Source: Actinomadura nitritigenes
Lineage (GTDB): Bacteria; Actinomycetota; Actinomycetes; Streptosporangiales; Streptosporangiaceae
NCBI RefSeq assembly: GCF_017573545.1
Contig: NZ_JAGEOK010000045.1
Span: 1 to 64,000, forward strand
Length of the DNA stretch: 64,000 nucleotides
Direction: 5' to 3'
Shown: positions 1-7,972 of the stretch, in pieces
How positions within the stretch are numbered: the stretch's first letter is position 1
Layout of the letters: each line of letters opens with the position of its first letter
Translations under genes and position numbers: made by a program
The notes under the pieces: model-generated
The model's database searches: none
Seen by the model: the letters and a program-made list of their open reading frames with translations, nothing else
What the model was told of the DNA's origin: nothing

Positions 1-144
1 AACCGGCCGTGGAACCGGCCGTGGAACCGGCCGTGGAACCGGCCGTGGAACCGGCCGTGGAACCGGCCGTGGAACCGGCCGTGGAACCGGCCGTGGAACC
101 GGCCGTGGAACCGGCCGTGGAACCGGCGGTGGAACCGGCCCTGG
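1..144. repeat. 12-bp tandem repeat (ten perfect copies plus two degenerate)
   Basis: The unit AACCGGCCGTGG repeats ten times without change from base 1 to 120. Two copies with one mismatch each follow, to base 144. The array continues past the left window edge, so its full length is unknown. Because 12 is a multiple of three it is frame-neutral. On the minus strand, in the frame of the sigma-factor extension next to it, it encodes repeated His-Gly-Arg-Phe. It is most likely the C-terminal repeat of that protein. Confidence 0.9.
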
Positions 145-811
145 GACAGGCCGTCCGCGAGCGCGGGCGCCATGACCTGGCGCGGGATGCCCGCGGGCGG
201 GCCCGCGCCGACGTCGACGCGCACCCCGCCGCCCGCTCTGACGTGCCCGGCCCCGGCGACCCGGATGTCCACCAGGTCGCCGTGCCCGCCCGTCCCGACG
301 GTGACGCGGACGAACAGGCCGTGCGGGGGCCGGGGGACGGGCCGCGGCCGCGGCGGTCGCGCGTGCGGGGGCCGCTTCGGCGGAGGGCTCGCCGGGGGCG
401 CCGCGACGTGCGGTCTCGGGTGCGGGGCGGGCCGGTGCGCGGCGGGCTGCACCACGACCGGTGCCGGGCGGTGCGCCGCCGGGTCGCGCGGAGCCGGCGG
501 GGGCAGGGGCGGACGCGGCGCGGGCGGTTTCGGGGCCGGCGGCCTCGGCGCGGCCTGCGCGGCGGACGGCGGGTCCTGCGCGGGCCTGATCGGCTGCTTG
601 TCGGACACGAGCATCATCGCGGCGGCCACCGCGGCCGCCACCGCCACCGCGCCGCCGCCCGCGAGCGCCTGCTGCTGCCGTCTCGGCAGGTGCCGCAGCC
701 AGGTGAGCAGGCCGCCCCCGGACGCGAGCGCCACGCCGGACGCGGTGCCGAGGATCAGCGGACCCAGCCCCTCGCGCAGCGCCGTGTTGAGGGAGGCGAG
801 TTCGGCTGCAG
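1..811 (-). pseudogene. Frameshifted C-terminal extension of the sigma factor (partial, runs off left edge)
   Basis: Reading the minus strand one frame away from the sigma factor gives an uninterrupted frame from about 811 to base 3. It starts with AAELASLNTALREGLG, which fits naturally after the CGRC zinc finger. A hydrophobic Ala/Val/Met-rich membrane segment follows near 600-665, then a long Pro/Arg-rich stretch (560-310), a short folded-looking segment (LFVRVTVGTGGHGDLVDIRV) and finally the HGRF repeat. No good start codon or ribosome site precedes it, so it is not an independent gene. Either the gene is broken, or a G was lost in sequencing or assembly. The true C terminus lies outside the window. 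Confidence 0.7.
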
Positions 812-1507
812 CCCCTTGCAGCGGCCGCAGCCGTCCAGGTGCCGCTGGATCCGGCGGCTCTCGCGCCCGGCGAGCGCGCCCCGGACGAACGAGCCGAGCT
901 TCTCCAGCACCGGGCGGCACTCGCGGCGCACCTCCCCCAGGTCCGCGACGTGCGTCTGGAGGTAGGCCTGACGGAGCCCTTCGCGGGCCCGGTAGGCGAG
1001 CGCCGCCGCGCCGTTGGCGGAGAGGCCGAGCAGCGGCGCGATCTCGGCCGGCCTGGCGCCCTCGACCTCGGTGTACCAGAGCACCTCCTGCCAGCGGTCG
1101 GGCAGCGACCGGTACGCCTGGACGATCATCGAGCGCTCCAGTTCGGCGAGGGCCGGGTCCTCGAAGGGGACGCCCTGGTCGAACTCCTCGATCCGGTCGG
1201 TGCGGTGCACGCGCCGGTCGGCGCGCCGCCGGTCGTACACCGAGCGGCGCACGGCGGTGAGCAGGTACGGGCGGAAGCCGGTGTCGGGCCCGGCGCCGCG
1301 CCGCAGCACGCCGAGGACCTTGGCGAACGCGTCCTGCACGGCGTCCTCGGCGGCGGCCGGGTCGGACCCGCCGGTCAGGTGCCGGGCGAGGCCGCGCGCC
1401 GCCGCGAGGTGCCGCTCGTACAGCGTCGCGTACGCCGAGACGTCGCCGTCGCGCACCCGCGAGATGAGCGCCGCGTCCCCGGTCCCGGTCGTGGCGGGCT
1501 CCTCCAC
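755..1507 (-). CDS. ECF-like sigma factor with zinc-finger and (frameshifted) membrane extension
   Basis: This is a sigma-70 family RNA polymerase subunit. Region 2 is near residues 20-90 (acidic AEDAVQDAF segment, then RPYLLTAVRRSVYDRR). Region 4 is near residues 125-190 (LPDRWQEVLWYTEVEG, then a helix-turn-helix). A zinc-finger-like HLDGCGRC motif follows near residue 225, as in anti-sigma ZAS domains. Directly after CGRC the reading frame becomes unnatural and stops at 755, whereas the adjacent frame continues openly to the left edge (see next entry). One extra G in the G4 run at 812-815 would join them. The complete protein would resemble ECF groups with a C-terminal zinc finger, membrane helix and extracytoplasmic tail. 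The gene stands alone, with no separate anti-sigma gene visible. The GTG/ATG-region start at 1507 places region 2 at the usual distance. Confidence 0.85.
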   Translation of the reverse strand: MEEPATTGTGDAALISRVRDGDVSAYATLYERHLAAARGLARHLTGGSDPAAAEDAVQDAFAKVLGVLRRGAGPDTGFRPYLLTAVRRSVYDRRRADRRVHRTDRIEEFDQGVPFEDPALAELERSMIVQAYRSLPDRWQEVLWYTEVEGARPAEIAPLLGLSANGAAALAYRAREGLRQAYLQTHVADLGEVRRECRPVLEKLGSFVRGALAGRESRRIQRHLDGCGRCKGLQPNSPPSTRRCARGWVR

Positions 1508-1733
1508 GTGGCCTCCTCACGGACGCGCCGTCCTTGGCGGGCTCTTCGCCACCCCGATGCTAGCTCATTGTGACGCCTTGACCACACATTGTCGCCTAGG
1601 TCGGCGCGCGCCATGTTCAATTTCCCGGAACGGCGTCATGGCGGGGGCGCTCGCGCGTTGGAGGGGCGTGGACGGTTCCCCAGTCCGTCCACCCGGGGTG
1701 CGCCCGTTCCGGCGAGGGGGCTGAACGGGTGCG

Positions 1734-1768
1734 CCCCGCTCCGTCGGTCGTGCCTGGCCGGAGCGGGG
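1734..1768. terminator. Hairpin terminator downstream of the PhoD-like gene
   Basis: Perfect 10-bp arms CCCCGCTCCG and CGGAGCGGGG are separated by 15 bases, 12 bases beyond the stop codon of the minus-strand phosphatase gene. There is no T-run, as is common in actinomycetes. Confidence 0.6.
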
Positions 1769-1780
1769 AACGGGCCGTGG

Positions 1781-3409
1781 TCAGCCGGTGATGGCGGCGC
1801 GGCCCAGCTCGGTGAGGGCGGCCTCGGTGCGGGGCGTCTCCCACTGGACGGTGCATTGCCGGCCGGTCAGCTCCACCGTGGCGATGGCGTTGTCGAACCA
1901 TGGCCCTTCGGTCATCCGCCACCGCAGCGGCGGCGCGGGCACCTTCGCCAGCTTGGCGAGCGCCCGGAACGCCCCGCTCACGCCGCGCGCGGACGCGACG
2001 CGGTTGGCCCGGCGGATGGTGCCGCTCAGCGGGTTGCGCAGCGGCGAGCAGATGATCTGGGTGATGGCGGACGCGGTGTCCGGGGCGGTCACGCGGGACA
2101 GGCACGAGTAGTGGATGTCACCGGAGAGAAAGGAGATGCTGGCCGGGGCAGGACCTCGTTCTCCCTTACCGACCGCGATCACGTCCTCCGCCACCTGGCG
2201 GAAGGAGCGCTCGAACGCCGCCCAGTGCTCCAGGTCGGCGGCCTGCCGGACCTTCTCACCGAGGGCGGCGGCCCGCCGCCCCCACGCGCCGCCCGCGACG
2301 GCCTCGTTCCACGACTCGGCGTGGTGGATGGTGCGCGGCAGCAGGTAGGGCAGCGAGCTGGCGATGAGCAGGTGGTCCATACCGCCCTCGCACCGCCCGT
2401 CGAGCCAGCGGAACTCCTCGTCGTCGAGCATCCCGCGGCGGTCGGGGGTCAGCAGCCGGGAGCAGCGGCTGTCGACGACGACCAGCCGGGTGCCGCCCCA
2501 GTCGTGCGCGTAGCTCCACCGCATGGTCTCGGGCTGCTTGTCGGCCCGCTCGGCGAACGCGTCGAGGACCTCGCCCGCGTCGCCGCCGTCCTCGGACGCG
2601 GCGCGCACGGCGGCGAGGACGGGGTCGGACGCCCGGTCCTCCGGCGACATGTTCCCGAGGTGCTGGTAGATCCAGTAGGAGCCGATCCCGCCGGTGATCC
2701 GGGCCCGCCACCACGGCTGCGCCCACATCTGCTCGCGCCACGCGTGCGAGGTGTTCCAGTCGTCCCGGATGTCGTGGTCGTCGAAGATCGTGAAGGTGGG
2801 GACGGTCGACAGTAGCCACCGGACCGCCGGGTCGTCGCGCCAGGCCAGCTTGTACAGGTGGGTGTAGTCCTCGAAGTCGGCGGCCTCGTCGACGGGCGGC
2901 TCGTCCGCGGCGCGCCGCCCCCGGATGAACTCCTTCATCTCGTCGCTCAGCTCGTCGGCGTAGACCTGGTCGCCGACCATCAGCAGGACGTCGGGCCAGG
3001 TCACGCCGTCGCCGCCGGACCTGAGGCGGTGCGCGAACGCGGTGAGCGCGTCGTGCCCGAACCGTTCGGGGGTGCCGGGTGAGCGGCGGCACGACCCGAA
3101 CGAGATGCGCAGCGTGCCCTCCGGGTCGAGGGTCCGGATCCGGCTCGGCGGGTCGTCGGAGCCGGGTTCCGGCCAGACCGTCTCGCCGTCGATGACCACT
3201 TCGTAGGGGACGCGGGCGCCGGGTTCGAGGCCGTCGACCTCCACGACCGCGTAGTGGTGGCCGTGCGCGGTGAACGTGCGGGCGCCCGCGTCCACCCCGT
3301 GGTCGGCGGCGACCACGCGGACCTCGCACGGGCGGTCGGTCTCCACCCAGATCGTCGCGGTGTGGGCGCTCACGTGGCGAAGGTGGGGGCCGAGTGCCAA
3401 AGCGGTCAT
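1781..3409 (-). CDS. PhoD-like alkaline phosphatase / metallophosphatase family protein
   Basis: The 542-residue product matches the alkaline phosphatase D family of phosphodiesterases/phosphomonoesterases. An N-terminal beta-sandwich-like region (about 1-95) is followed by the catalytic domain with the family metal-ligand motifs: FGSCRRS (about 107), GDQVYADE (about 147), DDHDIRDDW (about 215) and SGDIHYSC near the C terminus. Unlike classical secreted PhoD there is no Tat or Sec signal peptide, so it is probably cytoplasmic, and its substrate cannot be deduced. It lies 63 bases downstream of the epimerase gene on the same strand and may be cotranscribed with it. A hairpin terminator follows. 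Confidence 0.88.
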   Translation of the reverse strand: MTALALGPHLRHVSAHTATIWVETDRPCEVRVVAADHGVDAGARTFTAHGHHYAVVEVDGLEPGARVPYEVVIDGETVWPEPGSDDPPSRIRTLDPEGTLRISFGSCRRSPGTPERFGHDALTAFAHRLRSGGDGVTWPDVLLMVGDQVYADELSDEMKEFIRGRRAADEPPVDEAADFEDYTHLYKLAWRDDPAVRWLLSTVPTFTIFDDHDIRDDWNTSHAWREQMWAQPWWRARITGGIGSYWIYQHLGNMSPEDRASDPVLAAVRAASEDGGDAGEVLDAFAERADKQPETMRWSYAHDWGGTRLVVVDSRCSRLLTPDRRGMLDDEEFRWLDGRCEGGMDHLLIASSLPYLLPRTIHHAESWNEAVAGGAWGRRAAALGEKVRQAADLEHWAAFERSFRQVAEDVIAVGKGERGPAPASISFLSGDIHYSCLSRVTAPDTASAITQIICSPLRNPLSGTIRRANRVASARGVSGAFRALAKLAKVPAPPLRWRMTEGPWFDNAIATVELTGRQCTVQWETPRTEAALTELGRAAITG

Positions 3410-3472
3410 AGAAGGTCTCTCTAGCGGAACCGGCGCTTCGCGTCCACCCGTCGCGGTCAGTGCCCGCCGCCG

Positions 3473-4462
3473 TCAGTGCCCGCCGTCGAGGAACGCGGCC
3501 TCGGTTTCCGGGGCGAGCCCTACGACCGGACGGTCCGGACGCTGCGGCGCCTGCCCGCCCATGGATCGCAGCCAGGTCCAGGTGTCCTCGACGGTCTCCG
3601 CCACGGGACGGCAGTGCAGGCCCGTGGCGAGCGCCTTGGCGACGTTGCCCTGGTGCATGGTGTCGTGGTCCTCCCCTGGCGGCAGCCAGATGGGGAGCTG
3701 CGTCCACGGTTCGATGCCGGCCTTGAGGATCGCCTCTGGGGACGTCCATACGAACTCGGCGTCGGATCCCGTCGTGCGGGCGCATGCGGCGAGGAGTTCG
3801 CCCATCGTGGTGTGGCCTGGCGGGCTCACCAGGTTGTAGGGGCCGCCCAGGTGCTGCTCTATGGCGTCCAGGGTCCAGGTGGCGAGGTCCCGGACGTCGA
3901 TGTACTGGAGCGGCAGGTCGCGCGGGCCCGGTGCCAGGACGCGTCCCGCGCGCGCGACGCGGTTGAGCCACCACGGCAGGCGTCCGATGTTCTCGTGGGG
4001 GCCGAGTATCAGGCCCGCGCGCACGAGCAGGGCGCTGTCGCCGAACGCGTCGATCGCGGCCAGTTCACCGCCGCGCTTGGCCTCCGCATAGGCGACCTGA
4101 CCGTCGTCCTTGGAGCCCTCTACGACGGCCGCGCTCTCGTCCAGCCCGGGGCCCGTCGGGTACGCGTAGACGGACCGGCTGGAGATGTAGACGTACCGCC
4201 CCACGCGCCCCTTCAGGAGCCGGGCCGCGTCGCGGACGACGGACGGCGCGGCCGACCAGGTGTCGATGACCGCGTCCCACTCCCCGGTGGCGAGGGTCGC
4301 GAGGCCGTCCTCCGTGGTCCGGTCGCCGTGCAGGGCCGTCACGCCGTCCGGCGGTTCGTGGCGGCCCCGGTGGAAGACCGTCACGTCCCAGCCGCGTTCC
4401 AGCGCAGCTCCGGTCATGGCGCGTCCGACGAACTCGGTACCGCCCAGCATTAGAAGTCTCAT
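3473..4462 (-). CDS. NAD-dependent epimerase/dehydratase family protein
   Basis: This is an extended SDR-type protein of 329 residues. The N-terminal Rossmann motif is GGTEFVG (residues 7-13). A YVYISSRSVYAY segment near residue 130 supplies the active-site region, although the canonical YxxxK is not obvious. It probably acts on a nucleotide sugar or related sugar, as in other GGTxFxG reductases; the substrate is unknown. The ATG start at 4462 directly follows a cluster of GTACGG/CCGTAC half-sites (4473-4496), suggesting control by a TetR-type repressor. The PhoD-like gene lies downstream. Confidence 0.85.
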   Translation of the reverse strand: MRLLMLGGTEFVGRAMTGAALERGWDVTVFHRGRHEPPDGVTALHGDRTTEDGLATLATGEWDAVIDTWSAAPSVVRDAARLLKGRVGRYVYISSRSVYAYPTGPGLDESAAVVEGSKDDGQVAYAEAKRGGELAAIDAFGDSALLVRAGLILGPHENIGRLPWWLNRVARAGRVLAPGPRDLPLQYIDVRDLATWTLDAIEQHLGGPYNLVSPPGHTTMGELLAACARTTGSDAEFVWTSPEAILKAGIEPWTQLPIWLPPGEDHDTMHQGNVAKALATGLHCRPVAETVEDTWTWLRSMGGQAPQRPDRPVVGLAPETEAAFLDGGH

Positions 4463-4472
4463 GGCGCGAACT

Positions 4473-4496
4473 GTACGGTCCGTACGCTACGTACGG
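4473..4496. promoter_or_regulatory. Palindromic operator upstream of the epimerase gene
   Basis: Three half-sites, GTACGG, CCGTAC and GTACGG, form two overlapping inverted repeats (spacers of 1 and 5 bases) ending 11 bases before the epimerase ATG. The pattern resembles TetR-family operators. The neighbouring TetR gene is the obvious candidate regulator, but this is inferred. Confidence 0.55.
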
Positions 4497-4520
4497 AAGC
4501 GTTGTCCGCTGCCGGCGTCA

Positions 4521-5096
4521 TCAGACGCCCCGGCCCGGTCCGGCGGCGATGCCCCGGAGCAGCGTGTCCACGACGAGCGTCGCCAGCGCCCCCAGGTCCT
4601 CGGTGTCCCGCGCCGTGCTGGCCTCGTAGAGCAGCGCGTAGTAGACGCGGCGCGCCCACAGCGGGTCGACGTCGTTCCGCACGACGCCGGCCTCCCGGGC
4701 CCGCCGGAAGAGGTCGTCGCACTGCGCCGCGATCTCCTCCTGCACGCGGACGACCTCCGGATCGGACGACCGCCCGGCCCGGGTCATCGCGAAGCCCCAG
4801 CCGATCTTGACCTCCAGGATGTTCGCGGTGACCTGGTAGAGCGTGACGAGCGGCGGCGTGCTCGGGCCCGGCGCGGCGTCGACGGCGTCCGCGAGGCGCC
4901 GGACGGCCCACGCGGTGAGCGCGTCGATCAGCGCGTCGCGGGTCGCGAACCGCCGGTGCACGGTCGTCCGCGCGACCCCGGCCGCCTCGGCGATCTGCTC
5001 CATCGTCGCCGCCGGGTCGGCGGACAGCACCCGCTCGGCGGCCTCCAGGATCGTCCGCACGGTGCGCTCCGCGTCCGCGCGCAGTGGTCTGCTCAC
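4521..5096 (-). CDS. TetR/AcrR family transcriptional regulator
   Basis: A helix-turn-helix (MEQIAEAAGVARTTVHRRF, about residues 30-50) sits in a typical TetR N-terminal domain, followed by an all-helical ligand-binding domain; total about 191 residues. I chose the GTG at 5096 (product starting VSRPLRADAERT) because the longer frame from 5168 would run through the promoter and operator of the divergent SDR gene. The gene diverges from the SDR gene with an 18-bp perfect palindrome between them, so it probably represses that gene and itself. The ligand is unknown. Confidence 0.85.
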   Translation of the reverse strand: MSRPLRADAERTVRTILEAAERVLSADPAATMEQIAEAAGVARTTVHRRFATRDALIDALTAWAVRRLADAVDAAPGPSTPPLVTLYQVTANILEVKIGWGFAMTRAGRSSDPEVVRVQEEIAAQCDDLFRRAREAGVVRNDVDPLWARRVYYALLYEASTARDTEDLGALATLVVDTLLRGIAAGPGRGV

Positions 5097-5135
5097 CCTT
5101 GAAACAGTACAGCAGCGTCCTGGTTTGCCCGCTAC

Positions 5136-5186
5136 TTGCAACATTGGTGTCGCGAGTATTACCTTCATTGCGTCATCAGTGACGCA
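5136..5186 (+). promoter_or_regulatory. SDR promoter with TetR-type operator
   Basis: A perfect palindrome TGCGTCATCAGTGACGCA occupies 5169-5186, directly downstream of a possible promoter (TTGCAA at 5136-5141 and TATTAC at 5157-5162; the 15-base spacing is short, so this promoter is tentative). A repressor bound here would cover the likely transcription start of the SDR gene. The ribosome site AAGGGGGA follows at 5189-5196. Confidence 0.65.
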
Positions 5187-5201
5187 CTAAGGGGGATTTC
5201 C

Positions 5202-5987
5202 ATGGACCTGCGACTGACCGGCAAGACCGCCGTGGTGACCGGCGCGAGCAGGGGCATCGGCCTCGCCGCCGTCGAGGCGCTGACCGCCGAGGGCATGCGC
5301 GTCGTCGCGGCCGCCCGCACCATCACCCCGGCCCTGAAGGAGACCGGCGCGATCACCGTCGCCGCCGACCTGTCCGCTCCCGACGCCCCGGCCCGCCTCG
5401 TCGAGACCGCGATCGCCGAGCTCGGCGGCATCGACGTCCTCGTGAACAACGTCGGCGGCGGCGACGGCGCCGGCAGCGTGGGCGGCTTCCTCTCCTTCGA
5501 CGACGCCGCCTGGCAGGGCACGTACGAGCTGAACCTCTTCGCGGCCGTCCGCACCACCCGCGCCGCGCTGCCGAGCCTGCTGGAGCGCTCGGGGGCGATC
5601 GTGAACGTGTCGTCCAACGGCGCCCGCCTCCCGCACGCCGGCCCCACCCCGTACACGACCGCCAAGGCCGCGCTCACCGCGTTCGGCAAGGCGCTCGCGG
5701 AGGAGTTCGGGCCGCGCGGCGTCCGCGTCAACACGGTGTCGCCCGGCGTCACCCGCACCGCCCTGTGGGAGAGCCCGGACGGCTACGGCGCGAGCCTCGC
5801 CGCGGCCGTGGGGGTGTCCCACGAGGACCTGCTCGCGGGGCTGCCCGGCACGACCGGCATGGTCACCGGACGGCTCGTCGAGCCCGCCGAGGTCGCCGCG
5901 CTCATCGCCTACCTCGCGTCCCCGCTCGCCGGGAGCACCACGGGCACCGACCACCTCATCGACGGAGGCGCGGTCAAAACCGCCTGA
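5202..5987 (+). CDS. SDR family oxidoreductase
   Basis: This is a classical short-chain dehydrogenase/reductase of 261 residues. The cofactor motif TGASRGIG is at about 13-20, NNVGG replaces the usual NNAG, a catalytic Ser lies in NVSSNG and the active site is YTTAK. The C-terminal ending GSTTGTDHLIDGGAV is typical of FabG-like members. The ATG at 5202 has a strong ribosome site six bases upstream. It is transcribed divergently from the TetR gene, and the palindrome at 5169-5186 probably controls it. The substrate cannot be told from sequence. Confidence 0.9.
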   Translation: MDLRLTGKTAVVTGASRGIGLAAVEALTAEGMRVVAAARTITPALKETGAITVAADLSAPDAPARLVETAIAELGGIDVLVNNVGGGDGAGSVGGFLSFDDAAWQGTYELNLFAAVRTTRAALPSLLERSGAIVNVSSNGARLPHAGPTPYTTAKAALTAFGKALAEEFGPRGVRVNTVSPGVTRTALWESPDGYGASLAAAVGVSHEDLLAGLPGTTGMVTGRLVEPAEVAALIAYLASPLAGSTTGTDHLIDGGAVKTA

Positions 5988-6006
5988 GGAGGGATAACGT
6001 CGAAGT

Positions 6007-6699
6007 GTGGGCTTCGACATCGTCCGCGACCTGCCGCCGGCACTCCACGACAGGGCCGCCGCCTGGACCTTCATCAGGGAGTTCGCCGCAGGCTGGGGGC
6101 TGCCGCTCGGCGGGGAGGACGGCACGCCGGAGGCGGAACTGGCGGAGGCCGAGGGACGGCTCGCCCTCCGGCTGCCCGCCGCCGTCCGCGAGGCGTACGC
6201 GCTGTTCGGACGCCGGCCCGACCTGCACAGCAACCTCGACACCCTGCTGAGCCCCGGCGAACTGGCCGTCGAGCACGGCGCCCTGGTCTTCCGCGAGGAG
6301 AACCAGGGCGCGGCGCTCTGGGGCGTCCTGCTGGACGACTTCGGCGGCGACGACCCGCCCGTCCACGTCCGGCAGGACCTGGCCGACAAGTACGCCGAGC
6401 TGTGGGAGCCGTGGACCGACCGGTTCTCGGCGGCCGTCCTGGAGATCATCCTGTCGGAGGCGACGCAGGGCCCCGAGGAGCTGTGCGACGCCCGCGGCCT
6501 CGGCCCCGGCGAGGACGACGAGCTGGCCCGCCGCTTCGCCCTCGTCCCGTTCCCGTCGGAGAGCGGCCAGAACTTCTACGCCGCCCCGGGCGTGCTGCTG
6601 TCCGACGGCGGAGGCGACTGGCTGTCCGTCCGCGCCCGCGACCCCGACACCCTCGACCGGTTCCGCGCCCTCTTCCCCGGCGACTGGGTCAACGCCTGA
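6007..6699 (+). CDS. SMI1/KNR4 family protein
   Basis: The 230-residue acidic protein has the SMI1/KNR4 (SUKH-like) pattern: a helical stretch with LRLPAAVREAYALFGRRPD near residue 60, then LLSPGELAVEHGALVFREENQGAALWG. In bacteria this superfamily includes immunity proteins against contact-dependent toxins, but no toxin gene lies nearby, so the role is open. The GTG start at 6007 is preceded by GAGGAGG at 5986-5992. Its 3' end overlaps that of the convergent merR-type gene by 11 bases. Confidence 0.75.
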   Translation: MGFDIVRDLPPALHDRAAAWTFIREFAAGWGLPLGGEDGTPEAELAEAEGRLALRLPAAVREAYALFGRRPDLHSNLDTLLSPGELAVEHGALVFREENQGAALWGVLLDDFGGDDPPVHVRQDLADKYAELWEPWTDRFSAAVLEIILSEATQGPEELCDARGLGPGEDDELARRFALVPFPSESGQNFYAAPGVLLSDGGGDWLSVRARDPDTLDRFRALFPGDWVNA

Positions 6700-7132
6700 A
6701 CTCCCGCCGCTCCGGTTCCGCGTCCCGGGCGAGGTGCGAGCCAGCCCACAGCGGGTCGTCGCCGCCGGCCGCGAGATGCTCCTCGTACATCGCGACCTTG
6801 CGCGAGACGAGGTCGAGGCACCCTTGCAGCTCCGCGACGCGCGCGGTGACGCGTTCCCGATGGTCGCGCAGGAGCGAGAGCCGCGCCTCCACGGTCGCCG
6901 GGCCCTCCCGCACCAACTCCGCGTACTCGCGGATCATCGGCAGCGGCATCCCGGACGCCCGCAGCCGCGTGCACAGGTACAGCCACTCCAGCTCCGCCTC
7001 GCCGTAGACGCGCTGCCCGCCGACGCGCCGCACGGGCATCGCGAACAGCCCTTCCTTCTCGTAGAAGCGCAGGGTGTGGACGCTGAGACCGGTGCGCTCG
7101 GCGACCTGGCCGATGGTGAGGGGCATGGCCAC
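6689..7132 (-). CDS. MerR family transcriptional regulator
   Basis: The 147-residue product begins with the MerR winged helix-turn-helix (LTIGQVAERTGLSVHTLRFY), followed by the effector-domain coiled coil (about residues 80-130, LSLLRDHRERVTARVAELQ). No conserved metal-binding cysteines are apparent, so it resembles the drug/stress-sensing branch. It diverges from an SDR gene whose promoter has the 19-base spacer with central dyad that is diagnostic of MerR activation. Confidence 0.9.
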   Translation of the reverse strand: MAMPLTIGQVAERTGLSVHTLRFYEKEGLFAMPVRRVGGQRVYGEAELEWLYLCTRLRASGMPLPMIREYAELVREGPATVEARLSLLRDHRERVTARVAELQGCLDLVSRKVAMYEEHLAAGGDDPLWAGSHLARDAEPERREFRR

Positions 7133-7136
7133 GAGC

Positions 7137-7167
7137 TTGCCCTAGAGCCGGCTCCAGCACCTACCGT
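7137..7167 (+). promoter_or_regulatory. MerR-type promoter with 19-bp spacer, probably leaderless
   Basis: The -35 TTGCCC (7137-7142) and -10 TACCGT (7162-7167) are separated by 19 bases. The dyad GAGCCGGCTC (7145-7154) sits in the spacer; this over-long spacer is the hallmark of MerR-activated promoters. The SDR start codon begins only 8 bases after the -10, so the transcript is expected to start at or next to the ATG (leaderless). Confidence 0.75.
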
Positions 7168-7174
7168 CCCGCCC

Positions 7175-7867
7175 ATGACCGTCACCTTGATCACCGGCGG
7201 CTCCAGCGGCGTCGGCGCGGCCACCGCCCGCCTGCTGCTGGAGCGCGGCCACCGCGTCGCCGTCACCGGCCGCGACCGCGACCGCCTCGACCGCTTCGCC
7301 CGGACCTGCGGGAACCCGGGCGCGCTCCTGCCCATCGCCGCCGACGCCACCGACCCCGAGGCCGTGCGCGCCGCGGTGGACGCCGCCGTCGCCCGGTTCG
7401 GGCGGCTGGACGCCGCCGTCGCCAACGCCGGATCCGCCGCGTCCGACAGCGTCGTCGACGGCGACCCCGCCCGCTGGCGGGACATGGTGCTGACCAACGT
7501 CCTCGGACCCGCCCTGCTCATCCGCGCCTCCGCCGGCGCGCTGAAGGCCACGCGCGGGCGGATCGTCCTCGTCGGCAGCGTCGCCGGTCTCGTCCCCGCC
7601 CCCGGGTCCCTCTACGGCGCGACGAAGTGGGCCCTGACCGGACTCGCCGAGAACACCCGCCGCGCCGTCACCGGCGACGGAGTCGGCGTCACCCTGATCG
7701 CGCCGGGCCGCGTCGAGACCGCCTTCTGGGATGCCCTGGGCGGCGTCCCCGACGGCCCGGTGCTCACCGCCGGGCAGGTCGCCGAATCGATCGCCTGGGC
7801 CATCGGGCAGCCGCCCGGCGTGGACGTCAACACCGTCACGATCCGCCCCCTCGGCCAACCGGTTTGA
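7175..7867 (+). CDS. SDR family oxidoreductase under MerR control
   Basis: This is a classical SDR of 230 residues with cofactor motif TGGSSGVG (about 7-14), ANAG (about 87), catalytic Ser in VLVGSVAG and YGATK. The C terminus contains DVNTVTIRP, common in SDRs paired with MerR regulators. No ribosome site precedes the ATG at 7175, consistent with a leaderless message from the promoter at 7137-7167. Substrate unknown; the MerR pairing suggests a response to an electrophile or other toxic small molecule. Confidence 0.9.
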   Translation: MTVTLITGGSSGVGAATARLLLERGHRVAVTGRDRDRLDRFARTCGNPGALLPIAADATDPEAVRAAVDAAVARFGRLDAAVANAGSAASDSVVDGDPARWRDMVLTNVLGPALLIRASAGALKATRGRIVLVGSVAGLVPAPGSLYGATKWALTGLAENTRRAVTGDGVGVTLIAPGRVETAFWDALGGVPDGPVLTAGQVAESIAWAIGQPPGVDVNTVTIRPLGQPV

Positions 7868-7972
7868 GCAGGCCGGCGGGCTCGTCGAGCCACACCCGAT
7901 GGCCGTCCCGCAACCGCCGCTCACCGCGAGCCGCTCGCCGCTCGACGCGCGCGGCAACGTCCGGAACGTCCA

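Noticed and set aside
1..144. CRISPR array
   Set aside because: Repeats are 12 bp and contiguous with no spacers.
9..965. Plus-strand frame with repeated EPAV
   Set aside because: It is the antisense of the HGRF repeat and sigma extension. It has no ribosome site and turns into Arg/Pro-rich shadow sequence, while the minus frame joins a real sigma factor.
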